Shown here piece after piece: positions 35,701 through 42,702 of a stretch of 49,088 nt of DNA. The translations under genes were made by a program, and so were the position numbers. Every line of letters starts with the position of its first letter. The first letter of the stretch is position 1. This DNA comes from VBAS01 sp964508655. Its GTDB lineage: Bacteria > Bacteroidota > Bacteroidia > Chitinophagales > Chitinophagaceae. The DNA lies in contig CAZDUO010000025.1 in the NCBI GenBank assembly GCA_964508655.1, positions 1 through 49,088 of the forward strand, read 5' to 3'. Below the pieces are notes generated by a model. The model made no database searches, was not told the DNA's origin, and worked only from the letters and a program-made list of their open reading frames with translations.

Positions 35701-35908
35701 CGTATGGCATTACCAGGTGCCCACATCGCTGCGGTATATTAATGTGTTTAACTCGGCGGGTCAGCTGGTGTGGAGTAAAAAATATCCCGGCGGCGGTGAT
35801 AAATTTATCCAGATTGATTTGAGCGGCCGGGCCGCAGGCACTTATACTGTGAATCTCGGTTACGATGATAGCAACCGGAATGTAAACGTGCAGGTAGTTA
35901 AGTACTGA
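32753..35908 (+). CDS. Secreted M43 metalloprotease with T9SS sorting domain
   Basis: A 1051-residue exported multidomain protein with a TTG start directly followed by a signal peptide (MKKFTFLALTAILFL); no ATG is available nearby. The catalytic domain is pappalysin/cytophagalysin-like (M43): H251, E252, H255 and H261 in HEVGHCFGLYH, with a Met-turn at M331 (NYMDYTL). Two copies of a CARDB-like plus MAM/choice-of-anchor-J-like unit follow; both carry the words TFPPxxW and TWQRN (near 34245-34310 and 35115-35180). The C-terminus (LPNPFRNTFGVWHYQ to VVKY) is a type A T9SS sorting domain, so it is delivered to the surface or medium. Substrate unknown. Confidence 0.93.
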   Translation: MKKFTFLALTAILFLSFGNLLAQQRPVQTNINSASNGRLYCATMEALEFYLQNNPDARALAEQNKNRFAPEPSAQNNRTNVIVNIPIVFHIVGNSTRLAQVTDADILWQLNKLNEDFAGSNADSTNASSFYNIRSYNGYNQIRFCMAQRDPNNLPSNGITRTPSSLTGATLCTGNNYNMLKHTAQGGIDAWDPTRYFNVWVGEVGNCLLGVAQFPGTGSLSEFGVVIAFEGFSNNPAYVDPNYALGRTVVHEVGHCFGLYHIWGDEGGCTNSDFRQLTGTCILPASLAGTTTDQSIGDTPNQAGATTNCPSGVVTDACATTSPGKNYQNYMDYTLDACYSMFTLKQTDRMQYVLDNCLASLKTSNGCIPPVLSPDNASISAIVTPSANFVTCDPTIPLTVTLRNTGSNTLTSVTITVTRNGTTVETRNVSGLSLASLATTNITLNAVPLVLGVDAIQVCTSLPNGNPDSDPTDDCRTVNGTRGAGTPLPLVEGFESTTFPPTGWQRINPDGGITWQRNTIGLMHGGIADAFVNHWAYATNGATDDLITPAYAVGTADSMWVSFWGAYKGYPGFPFDELQVAVSTNCGGSFTTVYNVRNDTVFAVPPVTTTANWTTSNINQWIKRSLDISQFIPAGNVQVRFRTVNRFGNNFFLDDINIDKKIFPNNDAGVIAVNKPLPRVCANSGAPEVVIKNYGKIVLTSVKINYQIDGGAVTTFNWTGSLARNQVETVTLPVANFGATGNHSINVYTSQPNNVADEDPTNDGLVKAFATFQIYALPGSVTEDFTSSTFPPVNWTIFNPNADLTWQRNSSIGRNSPGSAWFNDYINTNVDRFDDLTTPNYSYSAIDSIFLTFHVAHRTRTLPGSTGARLDTLHVLLSRDCGNTFTTVYKKYGEELQTVNDPNFQGSLLSFTPNSNQWRRDSINLGRWLKASEPMVLLAFRVSGNIENNLYLDDINLRTQVLPERLKNDGYLVLPNPFRNTFGVWHYQVPTSLRYINVFNSAGQLVWSKKYPGGGDKFIQIDLSGRAAGTYTVNLGYDDSNRNVNVQVVKY

Positions 35909-35931
35909 GAAATCAATTTCCACATGATAAC

Positions 35932-35962
35932 AACCCCGGTTTTTACACCGGGGTTATTTTTT
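35932..35962 (+). terminator. Intrinsic terminator after the M43 protease gene
   Basis: AACCCCGG (35932-35939) pairs perfectly with CCGGGGTT (35948-35955) around an 8-nt loop, followed by ATTTTTT. Confidence 0.9.
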
Positions 35963-35968
35963 GCTACC

Positions 35969-35976
35969 TACCTTTG
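35969..35976 (+). promoter_or_regulatory. -7 promoter element of mqnE
   Basis: TACCTTTG is an exact TAnnTTTG match immediately after the terminator. The TTG at 35974, which would extend the frame, lies inside this box, so translation must begin later, at ATG 35992. Confidence 0.55.
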
Positions 35977-35991
35977 CAAAAATTTGTAAAG

Positions 35992-37161
35992 ATGACAACT
36001 GCATTTGCTGTAAATGGTTTGAGTGGTATCAGTAAAGAACTTGAGCTGGTTAAGGAAAAAGTGTACAATGGCGAACGGGTAACTGATGAAGAAGGCTTGC
36101 TGCTTTTTGAAAAAGCTTCCCTCCCCTTTCTTGGCTCACTGGCCAACCATATCCGGGAAAAAAAACATGGTGATGTAACTTACTTCAACCGGAATTTTCA
36201 TATTGAACCCACCAATGTGTGTGTGTTTGCCTGTGATTTCTGCAGCTACAGCCGCCTCTATGCTCATCGTGAACAGGGTTGGGAGCTTAGCGCTGAACAG
36301 ATGCTGCACATGGTGCAGAAATACGACGGGCAACCCATTACCGAAGTACATATTGTAGGTGGTGTACACCCCAAACTAAACCTGGAGTTTTTTGCCGATG
36401 TGCTGAGGCGGATAAAAAAACACAGGCCTTCGCTGCACATAAAAGCATTTACAGCCGTAGAGCTCGATTATATGTTTCGCAAAGCAAAAATGACCAATGA
36501 AGAAGGATTGCTTTACCTGAAAAATGCAGGACTTGATTCACTGCCCGGTGGCGGCGCCGAAATTTTTCACCCGGAAATAAGGGAAAAAATCTGTGCCGAT
36601 AAAGTGAGTACGGAAGGCTGGCTGGCTATTCATGAAACGGCTCACCGCCTTGGGATGCACAGCAATGCTACTATGCTCTACGGCCATATTGAAAATTATT
36701 TTCACCGTATTGACCATATGAGCCGGCTGCGCAGCCTGCAGGATAAAACCGGTGGCTTTAATACTTTTATCCCGCTCAAATTCCGAAACAAAGACAATGA
36801 CATGAGCCATGTACCGGAAAGCAGCATTGTAGAAGACATGAAGATGTATGCCGTTGCCAGGATATATTTGGACAATTTTGCGCACCTGAAAGCCTACTGG
36901 CCCATGCTGGGCAGGCACAATGCACAGCTATCGCTGGCTTTTGGCGTAAACGATATTGACGGCACCATTGATGATACTACAAAAATTTACAGTATGGCGG
37001 GAGCTGAAGAGCAAAACCCTTCTATGACCACAGAAGAAATTGTAGCGCTGATAAAACAGGTAAAACGCCGCCCGGTGGAAAGAGATACGCTGTATAATGA
37101 GGTAAAAGATTATTCAGATGCTGAACAGGAAAAACCATTTGCGAAATCGGGATTGAACTGA
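35992..37161 (+). CDS. mqnE: Aminofutalosine synthase (radical SAM, futalosine menaquinone pathway)
   Basis: A 389-residue radical SAM enzyme. The 4Fe-4S motif is CVFACDFC (C77, C81, C84), followed by SAM-binding stretches including VHIVGGVHPK and LPGGGAEIF. MqnE joins 3-[(1-carboxyvinyl)oxy]benzoate to the adenosine part of SAM, giving 6-amino-6-deoxyfutalosine, an early step in the alternative route to menaquinone. The related MqnC shares much of this architecture, but the overall sequence reads as MqnE. Other pathway genes are not in this window. Confidence 0.87.
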   Translation: MTTAFAVNGLSGISKELELVKEKVYNGERVTDEEGLLLFEKASLPFLGSLANHIREKKHGDVTYFNRNFHIEPTNVCVFACDFCSYSRLYAHREQGWELSAEQMLHMVQKYDGQPITEVHIVGGVHPKLNLEFFADVLRRIKKHRPSLHIKAFTAVELDYMFRKAKMTNEEGLLYLKNAGLDSLPGGGAEIFHPEIREKICADKVSTEGWLAIHETAHRLGMHSNATMLYGHIENYFHRIDHMSRLRSLQDKTGGFNTFIPLKFRNKDNDMSHVPESSIVEDMKMYAVARIYLDNFAHLKAYWPMLGRHNAQLSLAFGVNDIDGTIDDTTKIYSMAGAEEQNPSMTTEEIVALIKQVKRRPVERDTLYNEVKDYSDAEQEKPFAKSGLN

Positions 37162-37199
37162 CACGATCATCAATCACTCCTACTAATCAATCATTGCCC

Positions 37200-38636
37200 T
37201 TAACATTCCGGCAGGCTCAACGGTACATTTACGGCCAGTCCGCCTTCAGCAGTTTCCTTATATTTATTGTCCATATCCCTTGCCGTGTCCCACATGGTTT
37301 TTATTACGCCATCCAGCGATACTTTGGCGAAGTCGGGACTGCTTTGCAAAGCAAGTTGTGATGCAGTAATTGCTTTTATGGCCCCCATGGTATTCCGCTC
37401 GATGCAGGGCACCTGAACCAGCCCGCCTACCGGATCGCAGGTAAGGCCAAGATGATGCTCCATGGCAATTTCAGCAGCCATCATTGCCTGGCGTTGCGTG
37501 CCCCCCATGCACTCCGTTAGTGCTGCTGCTGCCATGGATGAACTAACACCTATTTCAGCCTGGCAGCCACCCATGGCAGCAGATATAGTAGCCCCTTTTT
37601 TAAATATGCTTCCTATTTCAGAAGCTGTCAGTAAAAACTGGTTCACTTTATCTCCAATATCCTGACCAGCAGAGAGGCAGAAAACAACATAATACTGAAG
37701 CACAGCTGGTATTACTCCGGCCGCACCGTTTGTTGGTGCTGTCACTACCCTGCCAAAAGATGCGTTTTCTTCATTTACTGCTAAGGCAAAACAACTGACC
37801 CAGTCGAGTATGTATTTAAAATCATTGCCGCCAAGGTGAATGGCATTAACCCAATCATCATAATCAATGTAGCTTCTGCCTGCAAGCAGTTTTTTATTCA
37901 AATCTGCGGCCCGGCGTTTTACATCCAGTCCGCCCGGCAACATACCCGCAGTGTGGCATCCTCTGTAGATGCATTCCTTCATCACCTGCCAGATTTTTTT
38001 CAATCCCTGTTTGGTTTCGGCTTCCGGCCGCCAGGCATTTTCATTTTCCAGTACTATTTCAGAAACAGATAATCCGGTTTTCATACACCAGTGCAGCAGG
38101 TCTTCGGCAGTATTGATGGGAAAAGGCAGCAGAACCGATTGTGATATACCATTTGCTTCTCCTTCTTTTACCACGAATCCGCCACCAATGGAATAATAAG
38201 TTTCTGCTATGGAATCTCCCTGCCTGAACTCTGCAAGAAAGGTAACGGCATTAGGATGGTAAGGCAGCGATTCGGTAATAAGAAACTCAATATCATCAGA
38301 AGGATAAAACACGGCTTCATGCACACCACCGAGCACCAGTTCTTTCAGTGCAGCAATATCTGCAATCTTTGAATGAATATGATGCACATCAAATGTCACC
38401 GGGTCTTCGCCACTCAGTCCCAGCTGAATGGCAATATCAGTGCCGTGGCCTTTGCCTGTTTTGGCCAGGCTGCCATAAAGCATCACTTTTACAGCTGCCA
38501 CATCGTGTAGCCGGCCGGAGCTTTTTAAGGATTGTACAAAGCGCTGGGCAGCACGCCATGGCCCCAGCGTGTGTGAACTGGAAGGCCCCACCCCGATTTT
38601 AAAAATATCAAACACTGAAATGGCTTCGTGTGGCAA
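37200..38636 (-). CDS. sdaA: L-serine ammonia-lyase, single-chain iron-sulfur type
   Basis: Converts L-serine to pyruvate and ammonia. The N-terminal beta domain begins ISVFDIFKIGVGPSSSHTLG, and the C-terminal alpha domain has GGCQAEIGVSSSMAAAALTE. Cluster cysteines C358, C400 and C411 have the spacing (42 and 11) remembered for the Legionella enzyme. The start is uncertain. An ATG at 38678 would give 492 residues but adds NLNLNLII and overlaps the upstream gene by 32 bp. The TTG at 38636 gives the usual short N-terminus with a 10-bp gap and is preferred. It probably shares a transcript with the small membrane protein upstream. Confidence 0.92.
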   Translation of the reverse strand: MPHEAISVFDIFKIGVGPSSSHTLGPWRAAQRFVQSLKSSGRLHDVAAVKVMLYGSLAKTGKGHGTDIAIQLGLSGEDPVTFDVHHIHSKIADIAALKELVLGGVHEAVFYPSDDIEFLITESLPYHPNAVTFLAEFRQGDSIAETYYSIGGGFVVKEGEANGISQSVLLPFPINTAEDLLHWCMKTGLSVSEIVLENENAWRPEAETKQGLKKIWQVMKECIYRGCHTAGMLPGGLDVKRRAADLNKKLLAGRSYIDYDDWVNAIHLGGNDFKYILDWVSCFALAVNEENASFGRVVTAPTNGAAGVIPAVLQYYVVFCLSAGQDIGDKVNQFLLTASEIGSIFKKGATISAAMGGCQAEIGVSSSMAAAALTECMGGTQRQAMMAAEIAMEHHLGLTCDPVGGLVQVPCIERNTMGAIKAITASQLALQSSPDFAKVSLDGVIKTMWDTARDMDNKYKETAEGGLAVNVPLSLPEC

Positions 38637-38646
38637 GATGATAAGA

Positions 38647-38979
38647 TTAAGGTTGAGGTTGCGCTTCGGAGCGGGCAATTAATTCCCGGTAACGTTGCTC
38701 ATTTCTCTCCCATTTTACTTTTACTGAAAACACCGAAATAAAAACTACTATCAGCAGGATGCCAACAAGGAGAACTATTATCAACGACTTTATGGATGGG
38801 TAGGCATTCAGCACCATGATTGCCCTTTTGTACCATCCTGAAATCAGGGTAACAAAAATTGCCATTGCAAACAATACGCCTGCCGGCAAACCAATGGCCA
38901 GTTGCCTGAAAAATCTTTTTTGCCTGTCGCGGTTGTCTTTCCAGTATTGTAAAAATCGCTGTTCTTCTTCCGTAAGCAT
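38647..38979 (-). CDS. Small two-TM membrane protein of unknown function
   Basis: A 110-residue protein from the ATG at 38979 (an ATG at 39024 would add 15 residues with no family support). A charged N-terminal helix (LTEEEQRFLQYWKDNRDRQK) is followed by two hydrophobic segments (about 26-47 and 65-84) and a basic tail. No named family is recognised. An exact -7 box TAATTTTG on the minus strand (38990-38983) lies almost against this ATG. It precedes the serine dehydratase gene by 10 bp when that gene starts at TTG. Confidence 0.6.
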   Translation of the reverse strand: MLTEEEQRFLQYWKDNRDRQKRFFRQLAIGLPAGVLFAMAIFVTLISGWYKRAIMVLNAYPSIKSLIIVLLVGILLIVVFISVFSVKVKWERNEQRYRELIARSEAQPQP

Positions 38980-39058
38980 ACACAAAATTACTGAGGGTAA
39001 TGTGCAAGTTGCCAAACCGGGCAAAATAATTATCTTGTAGCGGATAAAATCATTTTCC

Positions 39059-39979
39059 TTGAAGTTGTCCCCGATCTTGGCCCGTTACCTTTTTCAGCAC
39101 AGGCGTCTTCACCTTGCTGGTATCGGCATATTTCTGGTTGAGGAAACAGCAATTTTGCCCGAAGAATCCGGTAAAAACCAGAAAGGCTTGCCGCAGGTAA
39201 AAATAAAATTCGAAGAAGATGTGTCTATAAAACAGAATGATGAGTTGGTAGCCTTTGTTGCAAAAGAGTCCGGCAAAATGAAAAGCCTTGCCGCCGCCGA
39301 TCTGGATTCGCACCTGGAGCTGGCCCGCCAGTTTTTGAATATCGGCAAACCATTTTTACTGGAAGGAATCGGTACGCTTTCGAAAAATAAAAACGGCCGC
39401 CTCGACTTTGTACAGGGTTATCCGGTTTCCGAAAAATCAAAAGAACCCGCTCAAAACGAAGTGGATTATACTTCCACTACCGAGGATTCATTTACCGATT
39501 ACGAAGAAATGTTTTCGCCCAAAAAACCACCCAAACCAGCTGTCAAAAGAATTGCAGCCTGGTTGATTGGCATAGTAAGTATCGGGCTGGCTGTTTGGGG
39601 TGGGTACCTGGTTTATTCAAAAACAAAATCGCCGAAGAACAACACTACAAACCCGCAGAACCAGCAACAAAGGTCTGACCCGCCTAAAAAAGATACGCTA
39701 ATTCAAAAAACACAACCAGTAGCTGATAGTCCTGTTTCCCATGCAGGCACTTTCCGGTTTGTGATTGAACTTGCCAATAAACACAGGGCATTAAAAAGGT
39801 TCAATGACCTTAAAAGTTATGGGCTTGACATTAAAATGGACACCCGGGATTCAGTCACTTTCAAATTATATTTTCTGTTACCCGCCCTGCCTGCCGATAC
39901 TGCCCGAATCCGCGATTCGCTGATAATTCGGTATGGACGGAAAGGCGCTGGCTATGTAGAACAGGCAGTACGGTTTTAA
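39059..39979 (+). CDS. Membrane-anchored HU-CCDC81 protein with SPOR-like C-terminus
   Basis: A 306-residue protein with a TTG start giving the usual family opening MKLSPILARYLFQHRRLHLAG. Two HU-fold (CCDC81 bacterial type) domains occupy about 1-55 and 60-122 (GKPFLLEGIGTLSKNKNGRL). A low-complexity acidic linker, one transmembrane helix (about 165-186), a disordered N/Q/K linker and a periplasmic C-terminal domain (229-306) resembling SPOR follow. SPOR domains bind denuded peptidoglycan at division sites; the cytosolic HU part may bind DNA or proteins. Function is not established; a role in linking envelope and nucleoid is inference. Confidence 0.8.
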   Translation: MKLSPILARYLFQHRRLHLAGIGIFLVEETAILPEESGKNQKGLPQVKIKFEEDVSIKQNDELVAFVAKESGKMKSLAAADLDSHLELARQFLNIGKPFLLEGIGTLSKNKNGRLDFVQGYPVSEKSKEPAQNEVDYTSTTEDSFTDYEEMFSPKKPPKPAVKRIAAWLIGIVSIGLAVWGGYLVYSKTKSPKNNTTNPQNQQQRSDPPKKDTLIQKTQPVADSPVSHAGTFRFVIELANKHRALKRFNDLKSYGLDIKMDTRDSVTFKLYFLLPALPADTARIRDSLIIRYGRKGAGYVEQAVRF

Positions 39980-40162
39980 AAAAAATGGCAAAAACTATTG
40001 CTTTCCCAAAATATTCTGCTTAACATTGCTTCCTCTTTTGAAAAACCTCCGCAACCTTTCCATTATTTTCCGCCATTAGCGCTTTAATCCTTTTTACCGT
40101 CACCCCATTATTCTTTATCCGTAAATCCTTGAAACAGGACCTGATTAGTAAATAACTGCATT

Positions 40163-40579
40163 ATGAAAATTGCGCAGCACTTTCGTGCATACCTCGATGC
40201 ACACCAAAGCCTGCAACTGCCGCTGCTTGGCAGGTTTAACATAGTAGGCCATGCGGGGGAATTATTTGAAAACGGGGTTCCAAAAAAATGGATTCAATTT
40301 ATTGCCAATAAAGATGAGACTGCCGAACCCGGCTTCATTCAATACATGTCGCAGGCTATGAAAGTGGAAACCTGCATTGCCGAATCGGACCTGAACTGCT
40401 TTTGTCAAACCACCCGTGAAATGCTGATACAGGGTTTTGAAGCCGAAATACCCGGTATTGGTTTTTTACATTTCGAAACCGGCGACCGGTTACAGTTTTC
40501 CGTAAAAAGTATTTACAAAAACGCCATGCAGAAATTACCGAAGCGAAACCCGGCATTTATTTCTTCCTTCTGGCTTTAA
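40163..40579 (+). CDS. Short soluble HU-CCDC81-like paralogue
   Basis: A 138-residue protein with no signal or membrane segment. Its layout parallels the cytosolic half of the gene 183 bp upstream: YLDAHQSLQLPLLGRFNI against YLFQHRRLHLAGIGIFLV, then IQFIANKDETAEPGFIQYMS against IKFEEDVSIKQNDELVAFVA, and EIPGIGFLHFETGDRLQF against LEGIGTLSKNKNGRLDF. It thus keeps both HU-like domains and has lost, or never had, the membrane and SPOR parts. Conserved family membership is from my own reading, without a profile search. Same strand and followed by a terminator. Confidence 0.6.
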   Translation: MKIAQHFRAYLDAHQSLQLPLLGRFNIVGHAGELFENGVPKKWIQFIANKDETAEPGFIQYMSQAMKVETCIAESDLNCFCQTTREMLIQGFEAEIPGIGFLHFETGDRLQFSVKSIYKNAMQKLPKRNPAFISSFWL

Positions 40580-40603
40580 GGTTTGCTTGCTATACGAACA
40601 CCA

Positions 40604-40632
40604 GGCTGCTGCAGTTTGTGGCAGCCTTTTTT
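40604..40632 (+). terminator. Intrinsic terminator after the HU-CCDC81-like gene
   Basis: GGCTGC (40604-40609) pairs with GCAGCC (40621-40626) around an 11-nt loop, followed by TTTTTT (40627-40632). Confidence 0.8.
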
Positions 40633-40698
40633 AGTGTTATTCTATCAATGTTGCAAAAATTATATTACCAGTAAACAGATAAATATAAAATCAGAAAA

Positions 40699-40772
40699 GG
40701 CTTTACTTCCAGACAACCACCCGGTATGCCGACCCTGATTCAACCGGGAGTGTAAAAGGAATGAAGTAAGCC
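40699..40772. other. Possible 74-nt structured RNA element
   Basis: GGCTTTACTTC (40699-40709) pairs with GAAGTAAGCC (40763-40772), closing an inner stem CCCGGT/ACCGGG (40720-40725 with 40743-40748) with a 17-nt loop. The nested, two-stem fold in a short intergenic space is unusual. It could be read on either strand: as part of the tRNA-Cys trailer (minus) or separately. No known RNA family was recognised. Confidence 0.35.
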
Positions 40773-40777
40773 ATGTA

Positions 40778-40808
40778 TAAAAAGAAAAGGCTGTCTTTGC
40801 AGGCAGCC
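40778..40808 (-). terminator. Terminator of the tRNA-Cys transcript
   Basis: On the minus strand GGCTG (40808-40804) pairs with CAGCC (40793-40789) around a 10-nt loop, followed by TTTTCTTTTT. It lies 16 bp after the tRNA 3' end. Confidence 0.65.
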
Positions 40809-40823
40809 ATTCCAGGCACCGGG

Positions 40824-40894
40824 AGGTACCGAGCGGATTCAAACCGCTGTAGGAGGTTTTGCAGACCTCTGCCTCGTCTCTCGGCCACGGTACC
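40824..40894 (-). tRNA. tRNA-Cys (anticodon GCA)
   Basis: A 71-nt cloverleaf. The acceptor GGTACCG pairs with CGGTACC, the D-arm is GGCCGAGAGACGAGGC-like, the anticodon stem GAGGT/ACCTC holds loop CTGCAAA (anticodon GCA), and the T-arm is AGCGG-TTTGAAT-CCGCT. The discriminator is U73, as required by cysteinyl-tRNA synthetase. CCA is not encoded. It has an exact -7 box upstream and a terminator downstream. Confidence 0.96.
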
Positions 40895-40926
40895 TTATTC
40901 ACCCGCAAACAATCACAATAAAACTT

Positions 40927-40934
40927 TAGTTTTG
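40927..40934 (+). promoter_or_regulatory. -7 promoter element of the uridine phosphorylase-like gene
   Basis: TAGTTTTG is an exact TAnnTTTG match, with a leader of about 50 nt to the ATG at 40991. It lies back to back with the tRNA-Cys promoter. Confidence 0.45.
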
Positions 40935-40949
40935 AAAGCGGGATGGCGA

Positions 40950-40957
40950 CAAAAGTA
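40950..40957 (-). promoter_or_regulatory. -7 promoter element of tRNA-Cys
   Basis: Minus-strand TACTTTTG is an exact TAnnTTTG match, about 55 bp upstream of the mature tRNA 5' end. Confidence 0.5.
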
Positions 40958-40990
40958 AGGCATTTCCTTAAAAGATTATAATCCACAGTT

Positions 40991-41869
40991 ATGGCAAAAA
41001 TTGCCGAATCAGAAATGATATTAAATGCAAGAGGTGCAATTTATCACCTGAATCTGCGGCCTGATGAAATTGCCCATCGCATTTTACTCGTCGGCGATCC
41101 AGACAGGGTAAAAGAAATAAGCAAACATTTTGACAGCATTGAATACAAAGGCCAGTACAGGGAATTTATTACCCACACAGGTTATGTGGGTAAAAAAAGA
41201 CTGTCAGTAGTTTCTACAGGTATTGGCACCGATAATATTGACATTGCGCTAAATGAACTGGATGCGCTTGTGAATATTGATTTTGCAACCAGAACCATAA
41301 AACCCGTTAACACCTCTCTTAATCTTATTCGTATAGGTACATCGGGGGCCTTACAACCTGATATACCGGTTGACAGCTTCATTGCCTCCACGCACGGACT
41401 TGGTATTGACAACCTGCTAAACTTTTACCGCCACGAACAAAATGAAGAAGAAAAACAACTGCTGCATTCATTTGTTACCAGCACGCAACTTCACAGCCGG
41501 TTGGGTCATCCCTGCATTGCAGGTGCAAGCGCCTCGCTGATTAAGCATTTTGTAAAAGATTTTTACCAGGGCATCACCGTCACCTGCCCGGGTTTTTATG
41601 GTCCGCAGGGTCGCATTCTTCGTCTCGGCCTTGGCAATCCTGAATTGATTGAACGGCTCAGCCAGTTCCGTTTCGGTCAACACAGGATTACTAACTTTGA
41701 AATGGAAACTTCGGCAATTTATGGACTCGGAAAGCTGCTTGGTCACAACTGCCTTTCGCTGAATGCCGTAATTGCCAACAGGGTGAGAAAGGAATTTTCA
41801 AAAAACGGGAAAGCGGCAGTAGAAAGCCTGATAGTAAAAGCGTTGGAAATTATTTCTCAAAATGTATAG
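40991..41869 (+). CDS. Uridine phosphorylase-like nucleoside phosphorylase
   Basis: A 292-residue PNP/UDP-fold enzyme that would split uridine or a related nucleoside with phosphate. Phosphate-binding GDPDRV is at 35-40, GTDNIDIALNEL follows, RIGTSGALQ is the ribose/phosphate strand, and the nucleoside-binding EMETSAIYGL includes E237, M238 and E239. It reads as the uridine phosphorylase branch, but the base preference is not certain. It is followed after 8 bp by dapF on the same strand, so the two are probably co-transcribed despite unrelated pathways. Confidence 0.88.
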   Translation: MAKIAESEMILNARGAIYHLNLRPDEIAHRILLVGDPDRVKEISKHFDSIEYKGQYREFITHTGYVGKKRLSVVSTGIGTDNIDIALNELDALVNIDFATRTIKPVNTSLNLIRIGTSGALQPDIPVDSFIASTHGLGIDNLLNFYRHEQNEEEKQLLHSFVTSTQLHSRLGHPCIAGASASLIKHFVKDFYQGITVTCPGFYGPQGRILRLGLGNPELIERLSQFRFGQHRITNFEMETSAIYGLGKLLGHNCLSLNAVIANRVRKEFSKNGKAAVESLIVKALEIISQNV

Positions 41870-41877
41870 AAAGTAAA

Positions 41878-42663
41878 ATGAAAATTGAATTTCAAAAATA
41901 CCAGGGTACTGGAAACGACTTTATCATACTTGACAACCGTGACCGGAAATATGAGGGCCTTAGCAATAAGCAGGTTAAGCTGCTCTGCGATCGCCGCTTT
42001 GGTATTGGCGCCGATGGGCTGATGATACTTATTGAGCATCCGGACTGGGATTTTGAAATGGTTTATTTTAATGCCGATGGCAAAAAAGGAAGCCTTTGCG
42101 GCAATGGCAGCCGATGCATGATAAAATTTGCCCGGGGCCTGGGGTATAAAAAAGATATTTTCCGGTTTCTAGCAGCCGATGGCGGGCATGAAGGGAAAAC
42201 AGATACAAGCGGAACCGTTTCGCTGAAAATGAATGATGTTGCCAGCATAAAAGCGCATCATAGTGATTTTATTCTTGATACCGGTTCACCACACTACGTA
42301 AAGTTTGTTCCGGATTTGAAAGATTATGACGTAGTGAAAAGAGGACGGGAGATCCGATACAGCCGCGAATTCGAAAAAGAAGGCATCAATGTAAATTTTA
42401 TTGAGCAGCTGGATGAGCCGGATAAGATTTTTGTAAGAACCTATGAACGCGGTGTAGAAAACGAAACCCTGAGCTGCGGTACCGGGGTGACGGCGGCAGC
42501 CCTTGTTTGCTTTCATAATGAAAATGGATTTAACGGCGTGGAGGTAAAAACACCGGGAGGTAAACTGACGGTAGAATATGACCGCATGGAAAACGGCAGC
42601 TTTACCAATATCTGGCTCAGCGGCCCGGCCGAAAAAGTATTTGAAGGAGCGATTGAAATTTAA
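41878..42663 (+). CDS. dapF: Diaminopimelate epimerase
   Basis: Interconverts LL- and meso-diaminopimelate for lysine and peptidoglycan synthesis, 261 residues. The N-terminus is KYQGTGNDFIILDN; the two catalytic cysteines are C74 in LCGNGSRC and C200 in LSCGTGV, one from each half of the pseudo-symmetric fold. Length is normal. It starts 8 bp after the phosphorylase gene and is followed by the NUDIX gene after a homopolymer-rich gap. Confidence 0.97.
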   Translation: MKIEFQKYQGTGNDFIILDNRDRKYEGLSNKQVKLLCDRRFGIGADGLMILIEHPDWDFEMVYFNADGKKGSLCGNGSRCMIKFARGLGYKKDIFRFLAADGGHEGKTDTSGTVSLKMNDVASIKAHHSDFILDTGSPHYVKFVPDLKDYDVVKRGREIRYSREFEKEGINVNFIEQLDEPDKIFVRTYERGVENETLSCGTGVTAAALVCFHNENGFNGVEVKTPGGKLTVEYDRMENGSFTNIWLSGPAEKVFEGAIEI

Positions 42664-42675
42664 CCCTGTCACTGA

Positions 42676-42699
42676 TTTTTTTTCCCCCCCAAAAAAAAA
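42676..42699. repeat. T8-C7-A9 homopolymer block
   Basis: Eight T (42676-42683), seven C (42684-42690) and nine A (42691-42699) in direct succession, flanked on both sides by CTGA. The T and A runs could form a stem with a C7 loop. The block ends three bases before the NUDIX ATG, in the ribosome-binding region, and is prone to length errors or slippage. Confidence 0.85.
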
Positions 42700-42702
42700 C
42701 TG

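Noticed and set aside
40660..40986. 108-residue minus-strand frame
   Set aside because: It spans the tRNA-Cys gene and its terminator, so it cannot be a protein gene.
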